Positions 6,805-14,511 of a DNA stretch of 19,114 nucleotides are shown one piece after another; position 1 is the stretch's first letter, and every line of letters starts with the position of its first letter. Location: positions 1 through 19,114 of the forward strand of contig DDVX01000010.1 of assembly GCA_002345575.1 (NCBI GenBank). The letters run 5' to 3'. Origin of the DNA: Stutzerimonas stutzeri. GTDB taxonomy: Bacteria; Pseudomonadota; Gammaproteobacteria; Pseudomonadales; Pseudomonadaceae. The notes below the pieces were generated by a model. That model saw only the letters and a program-made list of their open reading frames with translations. It did not search any database and was not told where the DNA came from. The position numbers were made by a program, and so were the translations under genes.

Positions 6805-7910
6805 GGGGTGATATCGCGATATACCCGTGCGGTTTCTGCGCACATGCGCTCGGCGGTGAACAACTGCCCGAAACGCACCAACGCTTTTGCACCGAACTGT
6901 TGCGCTTGCTGAGGATTGTCCCAGAGGTGCTGCATGGCCCCGCGCAAGGCTTGAGGATTGGCCGGCGGCACAGCGAGGCCGGTTTCGCCATGGATATTGA
7001 CGAACGTCGTACCCGTGCCGATTTCGCAGGAGATCATCGGCTTGCCGTACATGGCCGCTTCCAGCAAGGAGATTCCGAACGCCTCCGAGCGCAGATGCGA
7101 AGGAAACACAAAGGCATGACACAGTTCGAGCAGGCAGGCCTTGTCCGCATCATCGATACGCCCAAGAAAGGTCACATTCTGAAGGTCAAGGCGATGTGCC
7201 TGCTCTTTCAGGTTTTCTTCCTCCGGCCCCGAGCCTGCGATCACCACCGGCCATGACGTTCCCGCCAACGCCTCCAGCAGGAAGCTCAGACCCTTGTAAT
7301 AGCGCAACACCCCAACGAACAGGAAGAACGGTTCGCTCAACCGCGCCCGCCAATAGGCCAGTCGCTCGGCAGGTGGTGCCGCATAGGCCGCGCGGTCCAG
7401 GCCGTAGGGGATCACCTCGGTCTTATCGGTGAAGTGCGAAAGCACCTCGCTGCTGCACATGTAATTGGGCGAGGCCACCAGAATCCGATCAACGCTGGCC
7501 AGAAAACGCATCATCAACGGACGGTACAAGGTCAGCAAACCACGCTGGCGCACGATATCGGAGTGGTAGCTGACCACGCAGGGCTTGCCGTGGCGCGTAG
7601 CGAAATGCACCACATCCATTACCGGCCAGGGAAAGTGAAAATGCACCACGTCGGCTTCGTGTGCCATTTCCTTGAATGTCGCAAAGGCTTCGCGGGAAAA
7701 GCCCGTCGAGGCGATAAAGAAGTCCTGCCGCGCCCGCCGCACCTGGTGGTTAGCTACACGCAAGCGAGCGGGCTGCGCATCGGCGCTCAGCGTAAGCACC
7801 TCGCTCTCGATACCCAGGCTGCGACCACCTTCGGATAATTGGTAAATCACCTGCTCGATGCCACCTGTGGTGTCTGGCAGATAGGTTTTGAAAAAATGGA
7901 GGACGCGCAT
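6801..7910 (-). CDS. Glycosyltransferase family 4, WbpZ-like
   Basis: This is a 369-residue GT-B glycosyltransferase without a signal peptide. The N-terminal acceptor domain begins MRVLHFFKTYLPDTTGGIEQ, with the GG loop at residues 16-17. The C-terminal donor domain has FVGVLRYYKGLSFLLEAL, VIAGSGPEEENL, and the E-x7-E signature in EAFGISLLEAAMYGKP. The N-terminus reminds me of WbpZ, a D-rhamnosyltransferase of the P. aeruginosa A-band (common polysaccharide) cluster. A GDP-mannose dehydratase gene nearby suits a GDP-deoxyhexose donor, but specificity is not readable from sequence. ATG 7910 is preceded by GGAAG about six to ten bases upstream; the longer start at 7973 looks spurious. The stop TAG sits inside a REP, and the C-terminus is Ile-Thr-Pro, as in WaaA. 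Confidence 0.85.
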   Translation of the reverse strand: MRVLHFFKTYLPDTTGGIEQVIYQLSEGGRSLGIESEVLTLSADAQPARLRVANHQVRRARQDFFIASTGFSREAFATFKEMAHEADVVHFHFPWPVMDVVHFATRHGKPCVVSYHSDIVRQRGLLTLYRPLMMRFLASVDRILVASPNYMCSSEVLSHFTDKTEVIPYGLDRAAYAAPPAERLAYWRARLSEPFFLFVGVLRYYKGLSFLLEALAGTSWPVVIAGSGPEEENLKEQAHRLDLQNVTFLGRIDDADKACLLELCHAFVFPSHLRSEAFGISLLEAAMYGKPMISCEIGTGTTFVNIHGETGLAVPPANPQALRGAMQHLWDNPQQAQQFGAKALVRFGQLFTAERMCAETARVYRDITP

Positions 7911-8072
7911 GTGGCTTCCGAAATCGTGTTCGTTTGGCAAAAGGAGGGTGGCTGCACGGGCGGCGGGCTTCACCAGCCATTCGGAAGCGGCAAGACTCTA
8001 CCGGGCGCGGCGCAGCTGGGCAATCGCGTCCATTCACATGTGATGCCATTTCTGTAGATACTCTGTTTACGG
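7911..8072. other. Non-coding gap between glycosyltransferase start and IS110 remnant
   Basis: About 160 bp with no credible gene. It should hold the promoter of the minus-strand glycosyltransferase. A TTGACC at the complement of 8071-8076, at the edge of the IS remnant, is a good -35 hexamer, but the sequence 17 bp on (AGAAAT) is a poor -10. Confidence 0.3.
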
Positions 8073-8279
8073 TCAAGCTTTCAGTAGATGCTTTTCACTG
8101 AAAAGCTTGGCCGTATCAAATGGCTCACCGCCGCGAATGCAGGCCCAGACACCGGTCAGGTACTTGCGCATGATGGCGCCAATCGCCTGCATCTTCTTCT
8201 CGCCTCGCGCCACCAGCCCATCAAAGAATGCTTTGAGCGGCTGCTGGCCACGAATCGAACTGTGCAGCAGATCGGGCAA
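8073..8279 (-). pseudogene. IS110-family transposase, C-terminal remnant
   Basis: About 68 codons survive on the minus strand. They include QPLKAFFDGLVARGEKKMQA and IGAIMRKYLTGVWACIRGGE, followed by PFD and a stop at 8073. This matches the end of the transposase_20 domain of IS110/IS116/IS902 transposases (pattern P-x-L-x-A-F ... A-x-M-R-K). The Ser-containing active-site part and all upstream sequence are missing. Homology stops right where a REP-like sequence begins (8283-8305), and there is no ATG. It is a dead fragment. IS110-group elements of Pseudomonas such as ISPpu9 and ISPpu10 are known to insert in REPs, which makes the junction suggestive. Confidence 0.7.
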
Positions 8280-8282
8280 GAG

Positions 8283-8305
8283 TTCGTGGCATGCCCCGCT
8301 CCTAC
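8283..8305. repeat. Single degenerate REP next to the IS110 remnant
   Basis: TTCGTGGCATGCCC followed by CGCTCCTAC matches the inverted REP (TTCGCGGGCATGGCCCGCTC...) with one gap and one change. It marks the upstream limit of the transposase remnant and lies 60 bp before the ABC transporter gene. Confidence 0.7.
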
Positions 8306-8325
8306 AATCGCTAAAGCATCGGTGT

Positions 8326-8331
8326 TAAACT
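8326..8331 (+). promoter_or_regulatory. Candidate -10 of the secretion operon
   Basis: TAAACT within GGTGTTAAACTCCCGCG sits 37 bp before the ABC transporter ATG, and the same hexamer precedes waaA. No good -35 lies 16-18 bp upstream, so this is weak. Confidence 0.25.
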
Positions 8332-8367
8332 CCCGCGCTTTTCAACGTCCTTGGCAGTTCCCAGTCT

Positions 8368-10107
8368 ATGCGCAATGCACATGAAAACAGCCTCAAGGCC
8401 GCGCTAAAGGCCTGCAAGGGCAGTTTTATCTCGGTTGGTTTCTTCAGCTTCTTCGTCAATATGCTGATGCTTGTTCCGTCCTTTTACATGCTTCAGGTAT
8501 ACGGGCGCGTGGTAACCAGCGGCAGTATTTCCACACTGGTGATGCTGACCCTGATCATGACCATCCTCATGGCGACCATGGGCTCGCTCGAATGGACCCG
8601 CTCTCGAATCATGGTGCGGCTCAGTACCAAGCTAGATGTCATGCTCAGTCGCGACGTCTATCGCGCGAGTTTCAAGCGTGCACTGGACAGCGGCGGGATG
8701 GACGCCTCGGCCCAGCCACTGAATGACCTCACAGGCCTGCGTCAGTTCCTATCCGGTAATGGCTTGTTTGCCTTTTTTGATGCGCCTTGGCTGCCGGTTT
8801 ATATTGGCGTCATGTTTCTGTTCCATCCATGGTTCGGCTGGATCGCCATAGCCAGCGCCATCGTCCTCCTGTGCCTGGCGGCGGTTAACGAAAAGCTCAC
8901 CGGCAAGGCCATTGCTGAAGCGAACAAACAGAATATTGCCGCCAGCCTCTACACCACCAAGAATCTGCGCAACGCCGAAGTCATCGAATCCATGGGCATG
9001 CTGCATACCCTGATGGAGCGCTGGGGCGTGCGACAGAAGCAGGTTCTGGCACTGCAGTCCAGTGCAAGCGACAAGGGTGGTCTGGTTACTTCGCTGTCCA
9101 AGACCTTCCGCATGCTGGTGCAGTCGCTGATACTTGGTGTGGGCGCTTACCTGGCAGTCAAGCAAGAAATCACACCCGGCCTGATGATTGCCGGTTCGAT
9201 CCTGCTGGGCAGAGCACTGGCACCTATCGACTTGATGATCGGCAGCTGGAAGGGCTTTATCAGCGCGCGCTCACAGTACGAGCGTCTCAACGAGATTCTC
9301 GACAAGCAGCAGGCCGAGCCACAGCGCATGTCATTGCCTGCGCCGCAGGGCAACGTGCTGGTGGAAAACCTTATAGTCGGCGCGCCCGGCTCCAAGACGA
9401 CGATCCTCAAGAACATCAGCTTCGCTGTCCAGGCAGGTTCGGTCGTCGGCATCATCGGCCCCAGCGCCTCTGGCAAATCGACCCTGGCGCGTGCCCTGCT
9501 GGGTGTCTGGGCTCCACAGCACGGCGTAGTGCGTCTCGATGGTGCGGATATCAATAACTGGGACAAGCAGGAACTGGGTCCCTACGTGGGTTATCTGCCT
9601 CAGGATATCGAGCTGTTCGAAGGCAGCATCAGCGAGAACATCGCCCGTTTCGGCGAAATTGACTCTGAGAAGGTGATCCAGGCGGCCAAGACGGCCGGCG
9701 TTCACGAAATGATTCTGCAATTACCTGACGGCTACGACACGGTCATCGGCAGCGAGGGCGTCAACCTCTCCGGTGGGCAGCGTCAGCGCGTCGGGCTGGC
9801 ACGGGCCATCTATGGCACGCCCCGGCTGATCATTCTCGATGAGCCCAACTCGAACCTTGATGAGGTAGGCGAGCGTGCGCTGGCACAGGCCATCGCACAG
9901 CTCAAGGGTACCGGCGCAACCATCTTTATCATTACCCATCGCACCAATATCCTGGCTCAGCTCGACCGTCTGCTAGTGCTGAGCAACGGTACGATCGGCC
10001 TGTACGGCCCTCGTGAGCTGGTAATGGCCGAATTGAACAAACAGCAACAGGCAGCACAGCAGAAAGTTGCCCCGGCCGCTCCCGCCGCCGCAGCCGCGCG
10101 AACCTGA
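8368..10107 (+). CDS. Type I secretion ABC transporter (permease-ATPase)
   Basis: This is a 579-residue inner-membrane half-transporter of the PrtD/AprD/RsaD class. It should power one-step export of an unfolded protein with a C-terminal signal. There is no N-terminal C39 peptidase domain, so the cargo is not expected to be cleaved. Membrane helices lie at about 18-40, 55-72, 142-172, 250-265 and 270-290. The ATPase shows Walker A GPSASGKST (364-372), signature LSGGQ (467-471), Walker B LIILDEP (487-493) and H-loop His524 in ITHR. The tail is rich in Gln, Ala and Pro, which is unusual but harmless. ATG 8368 has no clear Shine-Dalgarno; the next in-frame Met would cut the first helix. It is the first gene of the exporter operon, 13 bp before the fusion protein gene. 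Confidence 0.93.
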   Translation: MRNAHENSLKAALKACKGSFISVGFFSFFVNMLMLVPSFYMLQVYGRVVTSGSISTLVMLTLIMTILMATMGSLEWTRSRIMVRLSTKLDVMLSRDVYRASFKRALDSGGMDASAQPLNDLTGLRQFLSGNGLFAFFDAPWLPVYIGVMFLFHPWFGWIAIASAIVLLCLAAVNEKLTGKAIAEANKQNIAASLYTTKNLRNAEVIESMGMLHTLMERWGVRQKQVLALQSSASDKGGLVTSLSKTFRMLVQSLILGVGAYLAVKQEITPGLMIAGSILLGRALAPIDLMIGSWKGFISARSQYERLNEILDKQQAEPQRMSLPAPQGNVLVENLIVGAPGSKTTILKNISFAVQAGSVVGIIGPSASGKSTLARALLGVWAPQHGVVRLDGADINNWDKQELGPYVGYLPQDIELFEGSISENIARFGEIDSEKVIQAAKTAGVHEMILQLPDGYDTVIGSEGVNLSGGQRQRVGLARAIYGTPRLIILDEPNSNLDEVGERALAQAIAQLKGTGATIFIITHRTNILAQLDRLLVLSNGTIGLYGPRELVMAELNKQQQAAQQKVAPAAPAAAAART

Positions 10108-10120
10108 GCAGAGACCGACC

Positions 10121-11443
10121 ATGACCAGCATCAACCCTGCCTCAACAGATAGTCTGTCCGGCCTGCCGACTTCCGACAGCCGTGCCCGCTTCATTGGCTA
10201 TCTCATCGTCTTTGTCACCTTTGGCCTTTTTGGCACCTGGGCCACCTTCGCACCGCTCGAAAGCGCAGCCTTGGCGCCAGGCGTTGTGACGGTACAGTCC
10301 TATCGCAAAACCGTGCAGCACCTTGAAGGCGGCATCGTCAAGGAGCTGCACGCTCGTGATGGCGAAATCGTTTCGGCGGGCGATCCGCTGATCGTCCTCG
10401 ACGATACTCAGGTGCGCGCCGAATACGGCATCACCCGCAGCCAGCTGATTGCCACACAGGCCATGGAAGCACGCCTGCGTGCAGAGCGTGATGGCCTTGA
10501 GACGGTCGACTACAGCCGCATGCTGGAAAGCGACAGCTACCGTGCCCGAGAAGCGCGTGATGGTGAAACCCAAGTGTTCAACGCTCGTAGAGGCTCACGG
10601 CTCGGTGAAGTTTCAGTGTTGGAAAAACGCATCGGCCAGCTGAACGAGCAGATCAGCGGCCTGCGCTCGATGATCACCACCAAGGGCAGCCTGGAAAAGT
10701 CTTACAAGGACGAAATCGCTGAACTGACGGATCTGCTTGCCGAAGGCTTCGTCGACAAGCAACGGCTGCTGGATCAGGAGCGCAAACTCAACATGCTGCG
10801 CTCGGAAATCGCCGATCACCAATCTGAGATCACCAAGACTCACTTGCAGATCAGCGAAACAGAATTGCAGATATTGCAGCTCAACAAAGACTTCAGCGCC
10901 GAAGTCGTCGGGCAGCTCGCCGAGGTGCAGACCAAGGTATTCGACCTGCAGGAACGCATGGCTGCTCTAGAGGACCGCCTGACCCGTATTGTCATTCGCG
11001 CACCCGAAGACGGGATGATCATCGGCATGACCGTCCATACCGTCGGCGGTGTGATAAACCCAGGTACGCCGCTGCTGGATATTGTCCCGGCCAAGTCCGA
11101 TCTGATTGTCGAAGCCCAGGTATCCCCCATCGACATCGACCGAGTGCGTGTGGGTAAACCGGCTGACATTCGTTTCAGTGCCTTCAACAGCTCTACCACG
11201 CCGGTAATGAAAGGTGAGGTTGTACACGTATCGGCTGACCGGCTGATCAATCAGGACACCGGCATGCCTTACTATCTGGCGCGCGTAACCCTGACCGAGG
11301 AAGGGGCTCGCGCTCTGGGCTCGCTGCAGTTGCAGCCCGGCATGCCTGCCGAAGTGCTGATTAACACCGGGGCGCGCACCATGCTCCAGTACCTGGTGTC
11401 GCCGGCGACAGATGCGTTCGCCAAATCGATGATCGAGGATTGA
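10121..11443 (+). CDS. Type I secretion membrane fusion protein (HlyD/PrtE/RsaE family)
   Basis: This 440-residue periplasmic adaptor bridges the ABC transporter to the outer-membrane channel. It has a short cytoplasmic N-terminus, one transmembrane anchor (about residues 23-46, FIGYLIVFVTFGLFGTWATF), a lipoyl/barrel-sandwich half with VQHLEGGIVKELHARDGEIV, a long coiled-coil hairpin (about 125-295), the second lipoyl half APEDGMIIGMTVHTVGGVI, and a beta-barrel domain. QPGMPAEVLI near the C-terminus is typical of the family. The length is as expected for this class. ATG 10121 follows the ABC transporter stop by 13 bp, and a purine-rich GCAGAGACC precedes it. The stop is followed at once by the GTG of the next gene, so the three exporter genes form one operon. 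Confidence 0.93.
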   Translation: MTSINPASTDSLSGLPTSDSRARFIGYLIVFVTFGLFGTWATFAPLESAALAPGVVTVQSYRKTVQHLEGGIVKELHARDGEIVSAGDPLIVLDDTQVRAEYGITRSQLIATQAMEARLRAERDGLETVDYSRMLESDSYRAREARDGETQVFNARRGSRLGEVSVLEKRIGQLNEQISGLRSMITTKGSLEKSYKDEIAELTDLLAEGFVDKQRLLDQERKLNMLRSEIADHQSEITKTHLQISETELQILQLNKDFSAEVVGQLAEVQTKVFDLQERMAALEDRLTRIVIRAPEDGMIIGMTVHTVGGVINPGTPLLDIVPAKSDLIVEAQVSPIDIDRVRVGKPADIRFSAFNSSTTPVMKGEVVHVSADRLINQDTGMPYYLARVTLTEEGARALGSLQLQPGMPAEVLINTGARTMLQYLVSPATDAFAKSMIED

Positions 11444-11445
11444 TA

Positions 11446-12834
11446 GTGCGAATAGCCGTCAGCCTGCTACTGGCCGTCTTCGTTGCCCATGCTCCTGCTC
11501 AGGAGTCTGACAGTCTGCCGCCAGCGCCAACCAGCGTGAGTGCCAGCGAGTACGCTGCAGACTTGATGCAGCTCTATCGTGAATCGCGCCTGGAAGACCC
11601 GCGCGTGCTGGCAGCCTATGCGCGTGCACAGGCCGGCGTGGATCGCCAGCGCGAAGCCTTCGGCGGGCTGCTCCCGCAAGTTACCGCCAGCAGCTCCTTC
11701 AATCGCACCAATCGCGACGTGGAAAGCTACTCCGAGAGCTTCAACAACGAGCGCTATGCCCTCAGTCTCAGTCAGCACATCTATAACAAGGCTGCCTGGG
11801 AGAACTACCAGAAGTTCAAGAAGCTTGCCCGCCAGGGCGAGTTCGAATCGGTGGATGCCCAGGCCGAGGCCACGGTCGATCTCGCGCAGCGCTATTTCGT
11901 CGCGCTGGCTTCCGATGACGAGCTGGAGCTGATCCTCGCCGAGCGTCGCGCCACCCAGAAGAACCTTGATCGCGTTAATGCCCTGTACGACAGGCAGATG
12001 GCGATGATCACCGACGTGCTCGACCTGCGGGCGCGTGTCGATGCGCTGGCCGCACAGGAAGTCGAGGCGCGCAATCAGGTACGGCTCAGCCGCGAGGAGC
12101 TCTCCGAGATCGTCGGCAGACCCGTCGAGGAAAAGCTCAGCCGTATTCGTGAAGACGTCGAGCTGCAGGTTCCCGGCGAGGCGATCGATCAGTGGATCGA
12201 GCGCGCCCTGGCGGCCAACCCTGCGCTCAAGGCTCAGGAACAAGCCCTGGGTGCAGCTGATGCGGCGGTACGCGAAAGCCGTGGCGCGCATTATCCCAGT
12301 CTCAGCATGAACCTCAGCGCCCAGCGCAGTGATGTTGGTTACGACAACACCCTGGCGCCGCGTTCGGACAGCTACGTCGCCAGTTTCGGCCTGCAGATCC
12401 CCCTCTACAGCGGCGGCTCGGCCTCGGCGCGCGTGCGCTCACTGCACAGTGATCGCCTTGCGACCGAACAACAGGTCGAAGCGATCCGTCGCCAGGTCGT
12501 CAAGGAAACGACCGGCGCCTACCTGACGGCGCAGTCCAGCATCGAAAGAATACGTGCCTCGCGCAACGCTCTGGAATCGGCAGAGAAGTCCAGTGTTGCA
12601 GCGGAAAAGGGTTTTCAGTTCGGCGTGGTCAACGCGGTCGATGTCTTGACCAGCGTACAAAATGAATACAAGGCGCGACGCGACCTGCTCAAGGCTCAAT
12701 ACGACTTCATAACCAACTTGCTGGTATTGAATCGCTGGGCCGGGCGGCTGTCCGAGCAGAGCATTGAAAACGTGAATGTGTGGCTGGCTCGCAGCGAAGA
12801 AGCGCGAGCCCTGGAAAGGAAAACAACGGAATGA
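11446..12834 (+). CDS. Type I secretion outer membrane protein (TolC family)
   Basis: This is a 462-residue outer-membrane channel dedicated to the exporter in front of it. The signal peptide is MRIAVSLLLAVFVAHAPA, cut near Ala18. Two OEP repeats follow, with membrane-strand segments NERYALSLSQHIYNKAAWENY and DSYVASFGLQIPLYSGGSAS and a FQFGVVNAVDVLTSVQNEYK turn typical of TolC/PrtF. I use GTG 11446 because GAGG sits seven bases upstream; TTG 11440 is in frame but too close to that site. It starts 2 bp after the fusion protein stop and ends in an ATGA overlap with the dehydratase gene. It is only family-level similar to the OpmH-like protein at 5221-6651, so the window encodes two distinct channels. 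Confidence 0.93.
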   Translation: MRIAVSLLLAVFVAHAPAQESDSLPPAPTSVSASEYAADLMQLYRESRLEDPRVLAAYARAQAGVDRQREAFGGLLPQVTASSSFNRTNRDVESYSESFNNERYALSLSQHIYNKAAWENYQKFKKLARQGEFESVDAQAEATVDLAQRYFVALASDDELELILAERRATQKNLDRVNALYDRQMAMITDVLDLRARVDALAAQEVEARNQVRLSREELSEIVGRPVEEKLSRIREDVELQVPGEAIDQWIERALAANPALKAQEQALGAADAAVRESRGAHYPSLSMNLSAQRSDVGYDNTLAPRSDSYVASFGLQIPLYSGGSASARVRSLHSDRLATEQQVEAIRRQVVKETTGAYLTAQSSIERIRASRNALESAEKSSVAAEKGFQFGVVNAVDVLTSVQNEYKARRDLLKAQYDFITNLLVLNRWAGRLSEQSIENVNVWLARSEEARALERKTTE

Positions 12835-13877
12835 GCATGAACAACAAGACTGCCATTGTCACCGGCATAACCGGGCAAGACGGGGCATACCTGACCGAAC
12901 TCCTATTGGAGAAGGGTTACAAGGTATACGGCACTTACCGTCGTACCAGTTCGGTCAATTTCTGGCGTCTGGAGGAGGTCGGGGCCATGGGCCACCCGAA
13001 TCTGGAGTTGGTCGAGCACGATCTCACCGACCTGGGCGCGAGCATCCGCCTGATGGAGAAGGCCCAGCCGGACGAGGTCTACAACCTCGCAGCGCAGAGC
13101 TTTGTCGGCGTTTCCTTTGACCAGCCCATCACCACGGCTGAAATCACCGGTATTGGCGCGGTCAACCTGCTCGAAGCGATCCGCATCGTCAATCCGAAGA
13201 TCCGCTTCTACCAGGCTTCTACCTCGGAAATGTTTGGCGAGGTCCAGCAGATCCCGCAGACCGAAGCCACGCCGTTCTATCCGCGCAGTCCCTATGGCGC
13301 GGCCAAGCTCTACGCCCACTGGATGACCGTCAACTACCGCGAGTCCTACGGCATCTTCGGCACCAGCGGCATCCTCTTCAACCATGAGTCCCCACTGCGC
13401 GGCAAGGAGTTCGTTACCCGCAAGATTACCGACGGCGCGGCGCGTATTTCGCTGGGCAAGCAGGATGTTCTTGAGCTGGGCAACCTTGCAGCCAAGCGTG
13501 ACTGGGGCTACGCCAAGGAATACGTCGAAGGCATGTGGCGCATGCTGCAGGTCGATACGCCGGACACCTTCGTACTTGCGACCAACCGCACAGAGACCGT
13601 GCGCGACTTCGTCTCCCTGGCATTCAAGGCCGTAGATATCCAACTTGACTGGCAGGGCAGCGAAGATAATGAGCGCGGCATCGACAGCAAGACCGGCAAG
13701 ACGCTGGTGCAGGTCAACCCGCGTTTCTATCGCCCGGCGGAAGTTGATCTGCTGATCGGCAACCCGGAAAAAGCTACCAAGGTGCTCGGCTGGAAGCCCC
13801 AAACCCCCCTGGAAGAGCTGTGCCGCCTGATGGTCGAGGCCGACCTGCAGCGCGTCCAAAGCGGCAAATCGTTTTAA
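12831..13877 (+). CDS. gmd: GDP-mannose 4,6-dehydratase
   Basis: This 348-residue cytoplasmic SDR enzyme converts GDP-D-mannose to GDP-4-keto-6-deoxymannose, the precursor of GDP-rhamnose, GDP-fucose or GDP-perosamine. NAD(P) binding is by TGITGQDG (11-18). Catalytic residues are in STSE (130-133) and Tyr155/Lys159 of PRSPYGAAK. KRDWGYAKEYVEGMW and the FYRPAEVDLLIGNPEKA block are diagnostic. It differs from the shorter A-band Gmd of P. aeruginosa (about 323) by insertions, for instance a Gly/Asp/Lys-rich segment before VQVNPRFYRPAEVD, and looks to me closer to the Caulobacter-type enzyme. Its ATG overlaps the TolC-family stop by 4 bp, and a GGAAAGGAAAA stretch precedes it. No reductase or aminotransferase to finish the sugar is in the window. 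Confidence 0.93.
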   Translation: MSMNNKTAIVTGITGQDGAYLTELLLEKGYKVYGTYRRTSSVNFWRLEEVGAMGHPNLELVEHDLTDLGASIRLMEKAQPDEVYNLAAQSFVGVSFDQPITTAEITGIGAVNLLEAIRIVNPKIRFYQASTSEMFGEVQQIPQTEATPFYPRSPYGAAKLYAHWMTVNYRESYGIFGTSGILFNHESPLRGKEFVTRKITDGAARISLGKQDVLELGNLAAKRDWGYAKEYVEGMWRMLQVDTPDTFVLATNRTETVRDFVSLAFKAVDIQLDWQGSEDNERGIDSKTGKTLVQVNPRFYRPAEVDLLIGNPEKATKVLGWKPQTPLEELCRLMVEADLQRVQSGKSF

Positions 13878-13887
13878 GACCTCACCT

Positions 13888-14447
13888 GTAGGAGCGGTCC
13901 CCGGCCGCGAACGTGGCCGCACCGATGCTCGGTCGGGCATCTGATTCGCGGGCGTGGCCCGCTCCTACGGGGTTGGCAGGTTTTGTGGGAGCGGCCCCTG
14001 GCCGCGAACGGAGCCACACCGAGGCTTGGTCGGGCATCTGATTCGCGGGCATGGCCCGCTCCTACGGGGTTGGCGGGTTTTGTAGGAGCGGCCCCTGGCC
14101 GCGAACGGGACCCCACCGATGCTTGGTCGGGCATCTGGTTCGCGGGCATGGCCCGCTCCTACGGGGTTGGCAGGTTTTGTAGGAGCGGCCCCTGGCCGCG
14201 AACAGGACCACACCGATGCTCGGTCGGGCATCTGGTTCGCGGGCGTGGCCCGCTCCGGGGTTGGCAGGTTTTGCAGGAGCGGCCCTTGGCCGCGAACGGG
14301 GCCGCACCGATGCTTGGTCGGGCATCTGATTCGCGGGCGTGGCCCGCTCCTACGGGGTTGGCAGGTTTTGTAGGAGCGGCCCCTGGCCGCGAACGGGGCC
14401 GCACCGATGCTCGGTCGGGCATCTGGTTCGCGAGCATGGCCCGCTAC
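13888..14447. repeat. REP tandem array B, 97-bp period, about 5.8 units (12 REPs)
   Basis: Forward REPs (GTAGGAGCGGCCCCTGGCCG...) start at 13888, 13985, 14082, 14179, 14273 and 14370. Inverted REPs (TTCGCGGGCATGGCCCGCTC...) start at 13945, 14042, 14139, 14236, 14330 and 14427. The step is exactly 97 bp except for one 94-bp unit, where the fourth inverted copy lacks three bases (TAC). Spacers of 16 and 33 bp alternate, and the second carries a conserved CGATGCTCGGTCGGGCATCT motif. The array fills the gap between gmd and the next glycosyltransferase. It may end or attenuate transcription of the exporter operon and protect its mRNA 3' end. The frames open through it are not genes. Confidence 0.97.
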
Positions 14448-14481
14448 GGTGCAGGGATCGCGTGCTTGTGGCGGTGTCCCC

Positions 14482-14487
14482 TACAAT
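14482..14487 (+). promoter_or_regulatory. Candidate -10 of the glycosyltransferase gene
   Basis: TACAAT (5 of 6 to TATAAT), in CCCCTACAATGGCG, lies 24 bp before the ATG at 14512 and just after the REP array. No convincing -35 is visible 16-18 bp upstream. Confidence 0.35.
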
Positions 14488-14511
14488 GGCGATTTTTTCA
14501 CGGTACCTGTC

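Noticed and set aside
8048..8076. Outward promoter from the IS110 remnant driving the minus-strand glycosyltransferase
   Set aside because: TTGACC is a good -35, but the hexamer at 17-bp spacing (AGAAAT) is too far from the -10 consensus.
11467..12291. A 274-codon open frame opposite the TolC-family gene
   Set aside because: It is a shadow of a gene with signal peptide, OEP repeats and operon context.
12903..13940. A 345-codon open frame opposite gmd
   Set aside because: It is a shadow of gmd, whose catalytic motifs are all present, and it starts in the REP array.
13888..14447. CRISPR-like regular repeat array
   Set aside because: The whole 97-bp unit is repeated, including the 'spacers'; the repeats are palindromic REP pairs, and there are no cas genes.
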